DNA of 10,308 nucleotides from DASTPP01 sp035762175 (GTDB taxonomy: Bacteria > Myxococcota_A > Polyangia > Polyangiales > Polyangiaceae), in contig DASTPP010000188.1 of the NCBI GenBank assembly GCA_035762175.1, forward strand, positions 1 through 10,308, read 5' to 3'. Positions 1 to 5,942 of this stretch are shown one piece after another. Under the pieces are notes generated by a model. That model was not told the origin of the DNA and made no database searches. It saw nothing but the letters and a program-made list of their open reading frames with translations. Made by a program: the position numbers and the translations under genes. How positions within the stretch are numbered: position 1 is the first letter of the stretch; each line of letters starts with the position of its first letter.

Positions 1-1
1 C

Positions 2-1447
2 GGGCAGTCCGACGATGGGTGCTTCTGCGACGACCTGTGCGTGCAGTTCGGCGACTGCTGCCCCGACAAGTTCGAGGTCTGCGGTGGCACCGGCGGCGGC
101 GCGGGCACCGGCGGCGCGGCCGGCACCGGCGGCGCGGCCGGCAGCGGCGGCGGCGGCGGCGTGTGCACGGCCATCAGCGTCAACGCCGACCTGACGCCCG
201 TCACGACCGCCTTCGGCGACATCTTCGGCTATGAGAGCAAGGCCGTCTCGCCCGACGTCGCCGGGGTCGGCGCCGACCTCTTCCGCCTCGAGCTGTACGG
301 CACCAACCTCGGCCTGCCCCCGCTCGAGCCCGGCGTCTTCGACCTCGGCAGCCCGCCGAACGACAACTACGCCACGTGCGTGCACTGCTTCCGCCTGTTC
401 GGCCTCGACGCGGCCGGCAACCTGGTCAAGCAGTTCTTCCAGGAGAGCGGCACGCTCAACCTGACCGAGGTCAGCGACCCGCTGACGGCCGACGCGGCCG
501 CGGCGGTGACGAACCTGAAGCTGATCGAGGTCACGATCGGTCCCGACTTCACCTCGACGCCGGTGCCGGGCGGCGAGTGCCTGACGCTCGACGCCTACGC
601 CTTCGAGTCGGGCGGCGGCGGCTCGGGCGGCGGCGGCGGCGCGGGCGGCGCGGCTGGCTCGGGTGGCACCGGCGGCACGGGCGGCGCGGCCGGCTCGGGT
701 GGCACCGGCGGTACCGGTGGCACGGGCGGCTCGGGCGGCTCGGGCGGCACCGGCGGTGACGGCACGGGCGGCACCGGCGGCTCCGGCGGCTCGGGCGGCA
801 CCGGCGGCACCGGCGGCACCGGCGGCACCGGCGGCACCGGCGGCTCGGGTGGCACCGGCGGTGATGGCACCGGCGGTACCGGTGGCACGGGCGGCTCGGG
901 CGGCACCGGCGGTGATGGCACGGGTGGCACCGGCGGCTCGGGCGGCACCGGCGGTGATGGCACGGGTGGCACGGGTGGTACCGGCAGCTCGGGCGGCACC
1001 GGCGGTGACGGCACGGGCGGCACGGGCGGCACGGGCGGCTCGGGCGGCTCGGGCGGCACCGGCGGTGACGCAGGCACCGGCGGCGCGGCCGGCACCGGCG
1101 GCGCGGCCGGCACCGGCGGCGAGGCAGGCACGGCCGGCGGCGGCACGGGTGGCTCCGAAACGGGCGGCTCGGGCACCGGCGGCAGCGGCACCAGCGGCTC
1201 GGGTACGGGCGGCTCCGGCACGGCCGGCGGCGGCACGGGCGGCAGCGGCACGGGCGGCTCGGGCACCGGGGGCAGCAACCCGGGCACGGGCGGCAAGGCG
1301 GGCAGCTACCCGTTCCCCGGCGGCGACGACGACGACGGCTGCGGCTGCTCGACCGTCGGCACGCCGGAGCCCCTCAGCAAGGCCTGGCTGCCGGGCCTCG
1401 CCGCGGCCCTGGCGTTCGTGCGCCGGCGCCGCCGCTCCTCGAAGTGA
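2..1447 (+). CDS. Secreted, MYXO-CTERM-anchored protein with somatomedin-B-like domain and long Gly-rich repeat (5' partial)
   Basis: The frame is open to the left edge, so the gene starts outside the window; 481 residues are visible. A start at the GTG at 41 is rejected because it would cut a Cys-rich module in half. Residues 7-27 have the spacing CxCxxxCxxxxxCCxDxxxxC (Cys 7, 9, 13, 19, 20, 27), which fits the C-terminal part of a somatomedin-B domain; its first two Cys would lie upstream. After a short Gly linker, residues 54-203 form a non-repetitive domain with Cys pairs (CVHC, a later GECL) that I cannot assign. Residues 204 to about 437 are Gly/Thr/Ser/Ala repeats. The tail has a DDDDGCGCS motif, a hydrophobic stretch (about 461-473) and five Arg, a MYXO-CTERM-type sorting signal. 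The inferred role is a cell-surface or outer-membrane protein; binding partners are unknown. A terminator follows. Confidence 0.85.
   Translation, partial: GQSDDGCFCDDLCVQFGDCCPDKFEVCGGTGGGAGTGGAAGTGGAAGSGGGGGVCTAISVNADLTPVTTAFGDIFGYESKAVSPDVAGVGADLFRLELYGTNLGLPPLEPGVFDLGSPPNDNYATCVHCFRLFGLDAAGNLVKQFFQESGTLNLTEVSDPLTADAAAAVTNLKLIEVTIGPDFTSTPVPGGECLTLDAYAFESGGGGSGGGGGAGGAAGSGGTGGTGGAAGSGGTGGTGGTGGSGGSGGTGGDGTGGTGGSGGSGGTGGTGGTGGTGGTGGSGGTGGDGTGGTGGTGGSGGTGGDGTGGTGGSGGTGGDGTGGTGGTGSSGGTGGDGTGGTGGTGGSGGSGGTGGDAGTGGAAGTGGAAGTGGEAGTAGGGTGGSETGGSGTGGSGTSGSGTGGSGTAGGGTGGSGTGGSGTGGSNPGTGGKAGSYPFPGGDDDDGCGCSTVGTPEPLSKAWLPGLAAALAFVRRRRRSSK
604..1312 (+). repeat. In-frame Gly/Thr/Ser-coding low-complexity repeat
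   Basis: About 700 bp of GGC/GGT-rich codons encode irregular GTGG, GSGG and GDGTGG units inside the first gene. The most regular part is five perfect 9-nt copies of GGCACCGGC at 797-841; longer units alternate with GGTGAC or GGTGAT (Asp) codons. Unit lengths are multiples of three, so gain or loss of units keeps the frame. The repeat probably forms a flexible stalk between the outer domains and the anchor. The long proline-rich reading on the opposite strand is an artefact of this composition. Confidence 0.9.
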
Positions 1448-1503
1448 GCGTCGCCAAGGGGGGGGCTTCGCTCCGGCGTTAGAGAAGGGTTCGCAACCCA
1501 CCG

Positions 1504-1539
1504 AAAGGCCCAGGTCGCTCGCGCGGCCCGGGCCTTTTT
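1504..1539 (+). terminator. Rho-independent terminator of the first gene
   Basis: AAAGGCCC (1504-1511) is perfectly complementary to GGGCCTTT (1530-1537), and the T run continues to 1539. It lies 56 bp after the stop codon. The A side has only three A, so termination of the convergent gene from the right would be weaker. Confidence 0.8.
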
Positions 1540-1577
1540 CATTCGCGTTCGCCCGCGGGCGGGCGCGCCCCCTCCCC

Positions 1578-1671
1578 GCACGCCCGCCCGAAGGCGCGCG
1601 CCCCGTTCAGCGGCACGCCCGCCCGAAGGCGAGCGACCCGTTCAGCCGCACGCCCACCCGAAGGCGAGCAC
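1578..1671. repeat. 35-bp tandem repeat copying the 3' end of the DUF1963 gene
   Basis: Unit 1 is 1578-1612 and unit 2 is 1613-1647; they match at 32 of 35 positions. A third, partial unit (1648 to about 1669, 21 of 22 matching unit 2) is the coding end of the minus-strand gene. Read on the minus strand, each unit contains the codons for AFG(R/W)AC, and the gene's TGA is at the junction. Because 35 is not a multiple of three, the copies sit in different frames downstream of the stop. Confidence 0.85.
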
Positions 1672-2415
1672 GTCGGGGTGCTCGGGGCATCGGGTGATGT
1701 GCCCGCAACCGACGTCGCCGAACATGTGCGGCACGTTGTCTTCGGAGTCGACCTGGAGCAAGAGCTGCATCGTGCGCTTGCACTTCGGGCAGCTCGGGTA
1801 CTCGACGCCCTGCACCCAGGCGGGCCAGCCGCCGAGCTTGTCGCCGGCCTCGGCCGCCGCGATCGCCTCGGCGACGCCGAGATCGATGTCGGCGTCGACG
1901 AGCGCGAGGCCGAGCTCGTCGCAGCGCGCGCTGACGAGGTTCTTGCCGAAGTCGTAGTCGTAGCGCAAGCCGAGCGCCTCGTGCTCGCTCGGCTGGGGGT
2001 AGTCGGTAAACTCGCGCCAGCCCTCGACCGCCCGGGCGGCGAAGGGCTCGAGGCCCTTCGGCTGGCGCACGATCTGGCCGGGCTCGGCCAGCACGCGCAC
2101 GAGGTGCGTGCCCGAGAAGGGGGCCCAGGTCTCGCAGTCGCCGTCGTCGCGCGAGCAGTAAAAGAGCTGCAGCAGGCCGCCGCCGCGGCGGGCGAAGGGG
2201 GGCGGGCAGGCGGCGAGATCGAGCTGCAAGAAGAACTGGAGCGGGCGCCGGCAGCCCTTGCAGGCCGGCCACGCCTCGCCCGCGGCCAGTCGGGGCGAGC
2301 CCCCGAAGTGCGAGGCGCCGGGCCGGTCGTCGCCGCGGGCGACCGGCCTCCACGCCGGGCGAGCATGCTTCTCTCGCCAAGGACGGAATCGGCGGCGGAT
2401 CTCGTCGGCGTCCAT
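1642..2415 (-). CDS. DUF1963 (YwqG-like) family protein
   Basis: A 257-residue protein recognised as DUF1963-like from its C-terminal half: KLGGWPAWVQ (193-202), CPKC (209-212), a LLLQVDSEDN stretch (218-227), then MFGDVGCGHI and a terminal LAFGW. The family has no established biochemical role; it is often treated as a globular, possibly metal- or ligand-binding domain. Cys pairs at 52/55 (CKGC), 87/94, 209/212 and 237/243 suggest zinc sites. No signal peptide or membrane segment is seen, so it is probably cytoplasmic. The ATG at 2415 is chosen because GAGGAG lies 11 nt upstream and a candidate promoter lies further up; an open frame continues far upstream but with poor coding character. The gene converges on the surface-protein gene and its 3' end is repeated downstream. 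Confidence 0.85.
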   Translation of the reverse strand: MDADEIRRRFRPWREKHARPAWRPVARGDDRPGASHFGGSPRLAAGEAWPACKGCRRPLQFFLQLDLAACPPPFARRGGGLLQLFYCSRDDGDCETWAPFSGTHLVRVLAEPGQIVRQPKGLEPFAARAVEGWREFTDYPQPSEHEALGLRYDYDFGKNLVSARCDELGLALVDADIDLGVAEAIAAAEAGDKLGGWPAWVQGVEYPSCPKCKRTMQLLLQVDSEDNVPHMFGDVGCGHITRCPEHPDVLAFGWACG

Positions 2416-2774
2416 CGTCGGTTGGGCTCCTCGGTCGAGGGTAGCGCCGCCCGACCGCGCCCGTGAAGTCGCTTCTCGGCCCCCGAAGCGGCGGCGCGGC
2501 TCGCGCTCGGCACGCTCTGGTTCTCGGGCCTCGAGCGGGTCTCGCGAGCGCGGCGATGGCGTCGGCCGGGGGCGCCCCGCCAAGGTGGGTCGCGCCGCTC
2601 GAGCCGCTCGCCGCCGCGGCCCCGCCCCGGGCGTCGATGTCCGCCGCCCCGCTGCGCGAGCGGCGCTGCGAGCCCGCCGCGCTCGGCCGGGGCGCGACGG
2701 GAGCGGGGGCGCCGGGCGGGCCGCGCGCGCCGGCCCGCGGGCCCCGGGCACGCGCTCGGCCGGACGGGCCGTCG
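2416..2774. other. 359-bp intergenic stretch with no convincing gene
   Basis: This very GC-rich stretch lies between two minus-strand genes. I see no reading frame with a credible start and protein-like sequence. It holds the DUF1963 promoter at its left end and a 12-bp perfect palindrome GGCCCGCGGGCC at 2732-2743, downstream of the TerB stop, with no T run. The palindrome could act as a transcript-end hairpin. Confidence 0.5.
2438..2467 (-). promoter_or_regulatory. Candidate promoter of the DUF1963 gene
   Basis: On the minus strand, TTCACG (2462-2467) and TACCCT (2438-2443) are separated by 18 bp. The -10 element ends 22 nt before the ATG at 2415, and GAGGAG (2427-2432) serves as the ribosome site. 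Confidence 0.45.
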
Positions 2775-3245
2775 CTACCCGTCGACGTCGACGTCGACGG
2801 AACCGCGCGCGCCCGGCGGCAGCGGCGGCGGCCGCAGCTTTGCCAGGTTGGTGCGCAGCTCTTCGACCTCGACGTTGAGGGTCAGATCTCGGTAGTCGGC
2901 CTCGGGCACCGCGAGCACCTTCGCCAGCTCGACGAGGTAGTCGTCTTCGTCGAGATCGACCTCGCCGTCGGCGTCGTGAACCTTGGCCACGAGCTCGAGC
3001 AGCTTTCGCTTCTGCATCGGCGGGTCGAGCGCGAAGGCGCGCGCGGCCGCGTGCAGGTCGAAGCCCTGGCCCGAGAACTTCTCGACGCGCGCCTCGACCT
3101 CGGGCGGCAGCGCGCCCCCGCCCAGGAGCTCTCGCAGCAAGCCCCGCACCGCGTCCCGCTCGGCGCCGTCGAGGCGCGCGTCGGCGTAGGCGGCGCCGAG
3201 CAAGAGGTCGGTTATCACCAGGATTCGATCGCGCAGCTTGCTCAT
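2775..3245 (-). CDS. TerB-like (tellurite-resistance/DjlA-type helical domain) protein
   Basis: A 156-residue protein with the two-part signature of TerB-like domains: an N-terminal helix pair containing AAYADARLDGAERDAV (18-33) and a second one with KVHDADGEVDLDED (88-101) followed by LAKVLAVPEADY. In the TerB fold these acidic segments lie in related halves and can bind metal. The family is linked to tellurite resistance and stress or envelope-associated complexes, but single-domain members have no fixed function; no other ter genes are nearby. No signal peptide is seen. The C-terminus is a Pro-rich tail ending in DVDVDG, encoded by a (GTCGAC)n-type run. The ATG at 3245 is supported by GAGGG 6 nt upstream and a TACACT box. 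The ATG overlaps the TGA of the upstream frame (ATGA), so translational coupling is possible. Confidence 0.8.
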   Translation of the reverse strand: MSKLRDRILVITDLLLGAAYADARLDGAERDAVRGLLRELLGGGALPPEVEARVEKFSGQGFDLHAAARAFALDPPMQKRKLLELVAKVHDADGEVDLDEDDYLVELAKVLAVPEADYRDLTLNVEVEELRTNLAKLRPPPLPPGARGSVDVDVDG

Positions 3246-3706
3246 CGGAGGCCCTCGCTCGCGGGCAGTGTACCCGAATCCGGGCGGAGCCGGGGCGCCC
3301 CCGGCGCTCTGCCCGGCGTGAGGCGGACGTTCGAGAGGCGCACCACCGACCTCGGCGACCGGGCCCAGCGCGTGACGCGGCCCGCCCGGCGCGGGCCGTC
3401 GACGAAGGTCGCGAGCGGCTCGCCGTTGACCGTGACGGCACTCGGACCGCCAGCCCGCCTTCGCGCGCAGGCGGCAGCAGGCGTCGACCTTCCCCGAGCC
3501 GCTCGAGACGGCGCGCGCACCGACCCCCGCACGGACAAGTCGAGGGCGACCGCCGCCCAGACGGCGGCGACGTTGAGGTGCCCCCCCTTCGCCTCGCGCA
3601 AGCGCCGGTCGAGCCAGAACGCCCGGCGCAGCGCCAGGCCCGCCCGCCGGCCGGCGTCGGCGAGCACCTTGAGCGCCGCCGCGATGCGCTCGTCGCGCGC
3701 GTGCAC
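3242..3706 (-). pseudogene. Frame-disrupted gene upstream of terB, function unknown
   Basis: A 154-codon frame runs from a GTG at 3706 to a TGA at 3242 that overlaps the terB ATG. Its first part (through the VALDL segment) and its last part (VTVNGEPLATFVDG, then VVRLSNVRLTP) look like real protein with G/C-ending codons. In between, from about 3508 to 3440, ten of 23 codons end in A or T, while the neighbouring frame over the same bases reads VSSGSGKVDACCRLRAKAG with every codon ending in G or C. This is what two compensating frameshifts would leave. The C-terminal segment resembles the last strands of a concanavalin-like (LamG/DUF1080-type) beta-sandwich; that is a weak resemblance only. It could instead be an intact gene with sequencing or assembly errors. 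Confidence 0.45.
3267..3272 (-). promoter_or_regulatory. Candidate -10 element of the TerB-like gene
   Basis: TACACT on the minus strand ends 21 nt before the ATG at 3245. No convincing -35 hexamer lies 16 to 18 bp upstream. It falls inside the tail of the disrupted upstream frame. Confidence 0.4.
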
Positions 3707-3762
3707 CGGCCGCCGGTGACGTTTCCTCGACCTGACCCCCTCGAGCCCGCGCCCGGGGGTCC

Positions 3763-3791
3763 GTGACCGAGGGCCGGCGCGCTGGTACCTT
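3763..3791 (+). promoter_or_regulatory. Candidate promoter of the Uma2-like gene, leaderless start
   Basis: GTGACC (3763-3768) and TACCTT (3786-3791) are 17 bp apart. The -10 element ends 7 nt before the ATG at 3799, so transcription should begin at or next to the A of the ATG. The in-frame GTG at 3763 is therefore better explained as the -35 element than as a start codon. Confidence 0.5.
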
Positions 3792-3798
3792 TCGCCCC

Positions 3799-4623
3799 AT
3801 GAAGCCGCACCCCGCGTCCGGGCCCCCGCAGCCGGCCCCGGGCCCCTTCCGCGCCGGGCAGCGGCGCGACGGCGATCGCCACGCGCTGCGCCGCGGCCGC
3901 CCCGTCTCCGGCCCGCCCGCGAGCCCCGAGATCGCGCGCTGCAAGGCCCTCGGCGGCCTCTGCCTGACGACCGACCCGCTCGCGCGCGACGGCGGGGTCG
4001 ACGTCGGCTACGCCCTCGACGAGGCGAACCTCGTGGCCCCGCACGTCTCGGTGGGCGAGCTCGGCGGCGGCGCGGGCGCGTGGGCGACGAGGGCCCCCGG
4101 CCTCGCCGTCGAGTACGTCGGGCCCGGCCGCGACGAGGCCGACCTGCAGCGCACGATCGCGCAGCTGCTCGGCGCCGGCACGGCCTGGGTCTGGGCGGTG
4201 CGGCTCACGGGCCCCCGGCGGGTCGAGGTCTACGAGCAGGGCCGCCCCCGCCGCATCAAGCGCCCCGGCGCCCGGCTCGCGGCGCCGGGCGTGCTCAAGA
4301 ACCCGCCGCCGGTCGAGGCGCTCTACGAGCGCGCCGCCGCCTTCGAGCACGCCGCCCGCAACCTGCTCGAGCGACAGGGCCACGCCGGCGTCGACGCCCT
4401 GCGCGCCGAGGGCGAGGCCCGCGGCGAGGCGCGGGGCCGGGCGCGGGCGGTGCTGGCGACGCTCGAGGCGCGCGGGGTCGCCACCACGGGGAGCGAGCGC
4501 GCGCGCATCCTTGACTGCGGCGACCTCGAGCAGCTCGAGTGCTGGACGCGCCAGGCGCTGACGGCCAGGTCCGCCGGCCAGCTCTTCGTCCCCCAGAGGC
4601 GCGCGCCGAAGGCCCGCCGCTAG
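3799..4623 (+). CDS. Uma2-like (DUF820, PD-(D/E)XK fold) protein with degenerate active site
   Basis: A 274-residue protein. Residues 67-180 match the Uma2 pattern: VDVGYALDEANLVAPHVSV, then LAVEYVGPGRDEADL, then a helix ending in GTAWVWAV, a VEVYEQGRP strand and an APGVL...ALYER ending. A charged helix rich in EARGEARGRA (205-216) and a C-terminal module (about 217-263) of the type that follows Uma2 domains in myxobacteria complete the protein. Family members are predicted endonucleases often found in many paralogues. Here the usual PD of the first motif is PH (81-82) and the Lys usually found in the helix after the Glu strand is replaced (DLQRTIAQ), while Glu105 remains. It is therefore probably catalytically weak or inactive. 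The N-terminal 45 residues are Pro/Arg-rich and disordered. No Shine-Dalgarno sequence is seen; see the promoter entry for the start choice. Confidence 0.7.
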   Translation: MKPHPASGPPQPAPGPFRAGQRRDGDRHALRRGRPVSGPPASPEIARCKALGGLCLTTDPLARDGGVDVGYALDEANLVAPHVSVGELGGGAGAWATRAPGLAVEYVGPGRDEADLQRTIAQLLGAGTAWVWAVRLTGPRRVEVYEQGRPRRIKRPGARLAAPGVLKNPPPVEALYERAAAFEHAARNLLERQGHAGVDALRAEGEARGEARGRARAVLATLEARGVATTGSERARILDCGDLEQLECWTRQALTARSAGQLFVPQRRAPKARR

Positions 4624-4728
4624 GCTCTGTCCGACGAAGGCGGGCCGAGCCCGGGCCCCCGCCGAGCCAAAACGAGCCGGGCCGGTCGCCCGACGCGCGT
4701 GCCGTCGCGCCCGGGGCCGGCCCTCGTG

Positions 4729-4734
4729 TAGACT
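4729..4734 (+). promoter_or_regulatory. Candidate -10 element of the LPMO-like gene
   Basis: TAGACT ends 23 nt before the ATG at 4758. No good -35 hexamer is seen at 17 or 18 bp. A strong ribosome site AAGGAGG (4746-4752, 5 nt from the ATG) follows. Confidence 0.45.
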
Positions 4735-4757
4735 CGGCGCCCCCGAAGGAGGGGCCC

Positions 4758-5783
4758 ATGCTTCGATTGCGTTCACGGGGTCAGGCGCGGCGGTGGTCTT
4801 CCCGGGCGTTCGCCGTCGCGGCCGCCCTCGCGCTCGCGCCGGGCGAGGGGCGCGCGCACTTCTACCTGCAAGAGCCCGCCTCGTGGAAGACGCAAACCAC
4901 CGTGGGCTCGCCCCAGAAGCTGGGGCCCTGCGGCAACGAAGCGGGCGGCACGCCGACGGGCGTCGTCACCGCCTTTCGCACCGGCGACAAGGTGAAGGTG
5001 ACGATCAAAGAGACCATCTTCCACCCCGGGCATTATCGCATCGCGCTCGGGCTCAAGGGCCAGGGCGACCTGCCCCCCCCGCCGCCGGTGACGCCCGACC
5101 AGACCTCGGCCTGCGGCAGCACCGTGATCCAAGACCCCCCCGCCTTCCCGGTGCTCGCCGACGGCGTCTTTCGACACACCGCGCCCTTCGGCTCGCCGCA
5201 ATCGATCGAGATCACGCTGCCCGAAGACGTCACGTGCGACGCGTGCACGCTGCAGATCATCGAGTTCATGTCGGACCACTCGGCGCCTTGCTTTTATTAC
5301 CACTGCGCCGACATCTCGATCAGCGACGAGACCGCCGGCGCCGCGGGCGCGGGCGGCCAATCGGGCGGCGGCACCGGCGGCGCCGGCGGCACCAGCACCG
5401 GTGGCGCGGGCGGCGGCACCGATGCCGGCGCCGGCGGCGAGGGCGGCGGCACCGACGCCGGCGCGGGCGGCGAAGCAGGCGCGAGCGGCGGCGCGGGCGG
5501 CGCGAGCGCGAGCGGCGCGGGCGGCGCGAGCGCGAGCGGAGCGGGCGGCGGCGCGAGCGCGAGCGGCGCGGGCGGCACCTCGGGCGGCGGGTCGAACGCG
5601 GCCGGCACGGGCGGCGCCACGGGCGGAGGCGACGAGGGCGGCGCGCGGGGCGTCGAGAGCATCGACGCTTCTTCGTCTGACGGCTGCGCCGCCGCGACGC
5701 CGAGGGCCGCGCCCCCGGGGCTCGCGGCGCTGACGGGCCTGCTGGCGGCGGCCGGCCTCACGCGCCGCCGGCGCCGCCGCTGA
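4758..5783 (+). CDS. SCE4755-type polysaccharide monooxygenase-like protein with MYXO-CTERM anchor
   Basis: A 341-residue secreted protein. A basic N-terminus and Ala/Leu-rich core end in EGRA (30-33), so signal peptidase would leave His34 as the new N-terminus (mature HFYLQEP). An N-terminal His is one half of the copper-binding histidine brace of lytic polysaccharide monooxygenases; HPGHYRIAL (89-97) supplies candidate partners His89/His92. Cys58, Cys119, Cys160/163, Cys178 and Cys183 could form disulfides, and the domain ends near ADISISD (184-190). Residues 192-305 are a Gly/Ala/Ser linker with GGASASGAG repeats. The tail has DGC, a hydrophobic stretch (about 319-334) and six Arg, a MYXO-CTERM signal. 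The inferred role is oxidative attack on, or binding to, a polysaccharide at the cell surface; substrate is unknown and activity of this family is not established to my knowledge. Start set by AAGGAGG at 4746. Confidence 0.8.
   Translation: MLRLRSRGQARRWSSRAFAVAAALALAPGEGRAHFYLQEPASWKTQTTVGSPQKLGPCGNEAGGTPTGVVTAFRTGDKVKVTIKETIFHPGHYRIALGLKGQGDLPPPPPVTPDQTSACGSTVIQDPPAFPVLADGVFRHTAPFGSPQSIEITLPEDVTCDACTLQIIEFMSDHSAPCFYYHCADISISDETAGAAGAGGQSGGGTGGAGGTSTGGAGGGTDAGAGGEGGGTDAGAGGEAGASGGAGGASASGAGGASASGAGGGASASGAGGTSGGGSNAAGTGGATGGGDEGGARGVESIDASSSDGCAAATPRAAPPGLAALTGLLAAAGLTRRRRRR
5494..5578 (+). repeat. In-frame Gly/Ala/Ser-coding linker repeats
   Basis: Three near-identical copies of a GC-only unit encode GGASASGAG inside the linker of the LPMO-like protein; an extra Gly codon and a single A (GGAGCG) distinguish the copies. 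The unit is in frame and likely arose by local duplication. Confidence 0.7.
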
Positions 5784-5832
5784 GCCAGGGCCGCGGCCCG
5801 GCCGTTCGCGGCCGCCGCGCCGCGGGCCCTTG

Positions 5833-5842
5833 CGAACGTTCG
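5833..5842. promoter_or_regulatory. Perfect 10-bp palindrome, possible operator
   Basis: CGAACGTTCG lies 100 bp upstream of the DoxX-like ATG. It stands out because it contains four A/T in a very GC-rich region. The half-site resembles that of some LexA boxes but the usual spacer is missing. A possible -10-like TACTGC (5888-5893) lies 49 nt from the ATG. Confidence 0.25.
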
Positions 5843-5942
5843 GGCCGGTGTGCGAAGAAGCGTGGAGGCCGCCGGCGCGCGGCGCTCTACTGCGGCAACG
5901 CCGCGTCGGCCGGCACGCGGGGGGGGAGAAAAAGGCATCGCC

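Noticed and set aside
797..841. CRISPR-like or phase-variation array
   Set aside because: The units are contiguous 9-mers without spacers, and changes in number would keep the frame, so neither a CRISPR array nor frame-based phase variation fits.
595..1296. Minus-strand Pro/Val-rich frame of 233 codons
   Set aside because: It is the exact antisense of the GTGG/GSGG repeat; the repeat's sense frame has a full gene context with an anchor and terminator.
2463..2774. Plus-strand gene beginning near 2463
   Set aside because: The frame runs antisense through the TerB-like gene and its N-terminal part has no recognisable protein character.
3763..3798. Earlier GTG start for the Uma2-like gene
   Set aside because: The GTG is part of a -35-like GTGACC, no ribosome site precedes it, and the ATG at 3799 has ideal leaderless geometry.
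4539..4757. N-terminal extension of the LPMO-like protein
   Set aside because: It overlaps the Uma2-like gene out of frame and would bury the signal peptide; AAGGAGG and the signal sequence fix the start at 4758.
1642..4776. A 1044-codon open frame on the minus strand
   Set aside because: Only the part from 2415 down is protein-like. The rest is Arg/Ala/Gly-rich sequence antisense to or out of frame with better genes and is a product of high GC.
5833..5842. LexA/SOS box
   Set aside because: The CGAAC/GTTCG half-sites abut directly, whereas Gram-positive-type LexA boxes have a 4-bp spacer; no SOS gene is adjacent.
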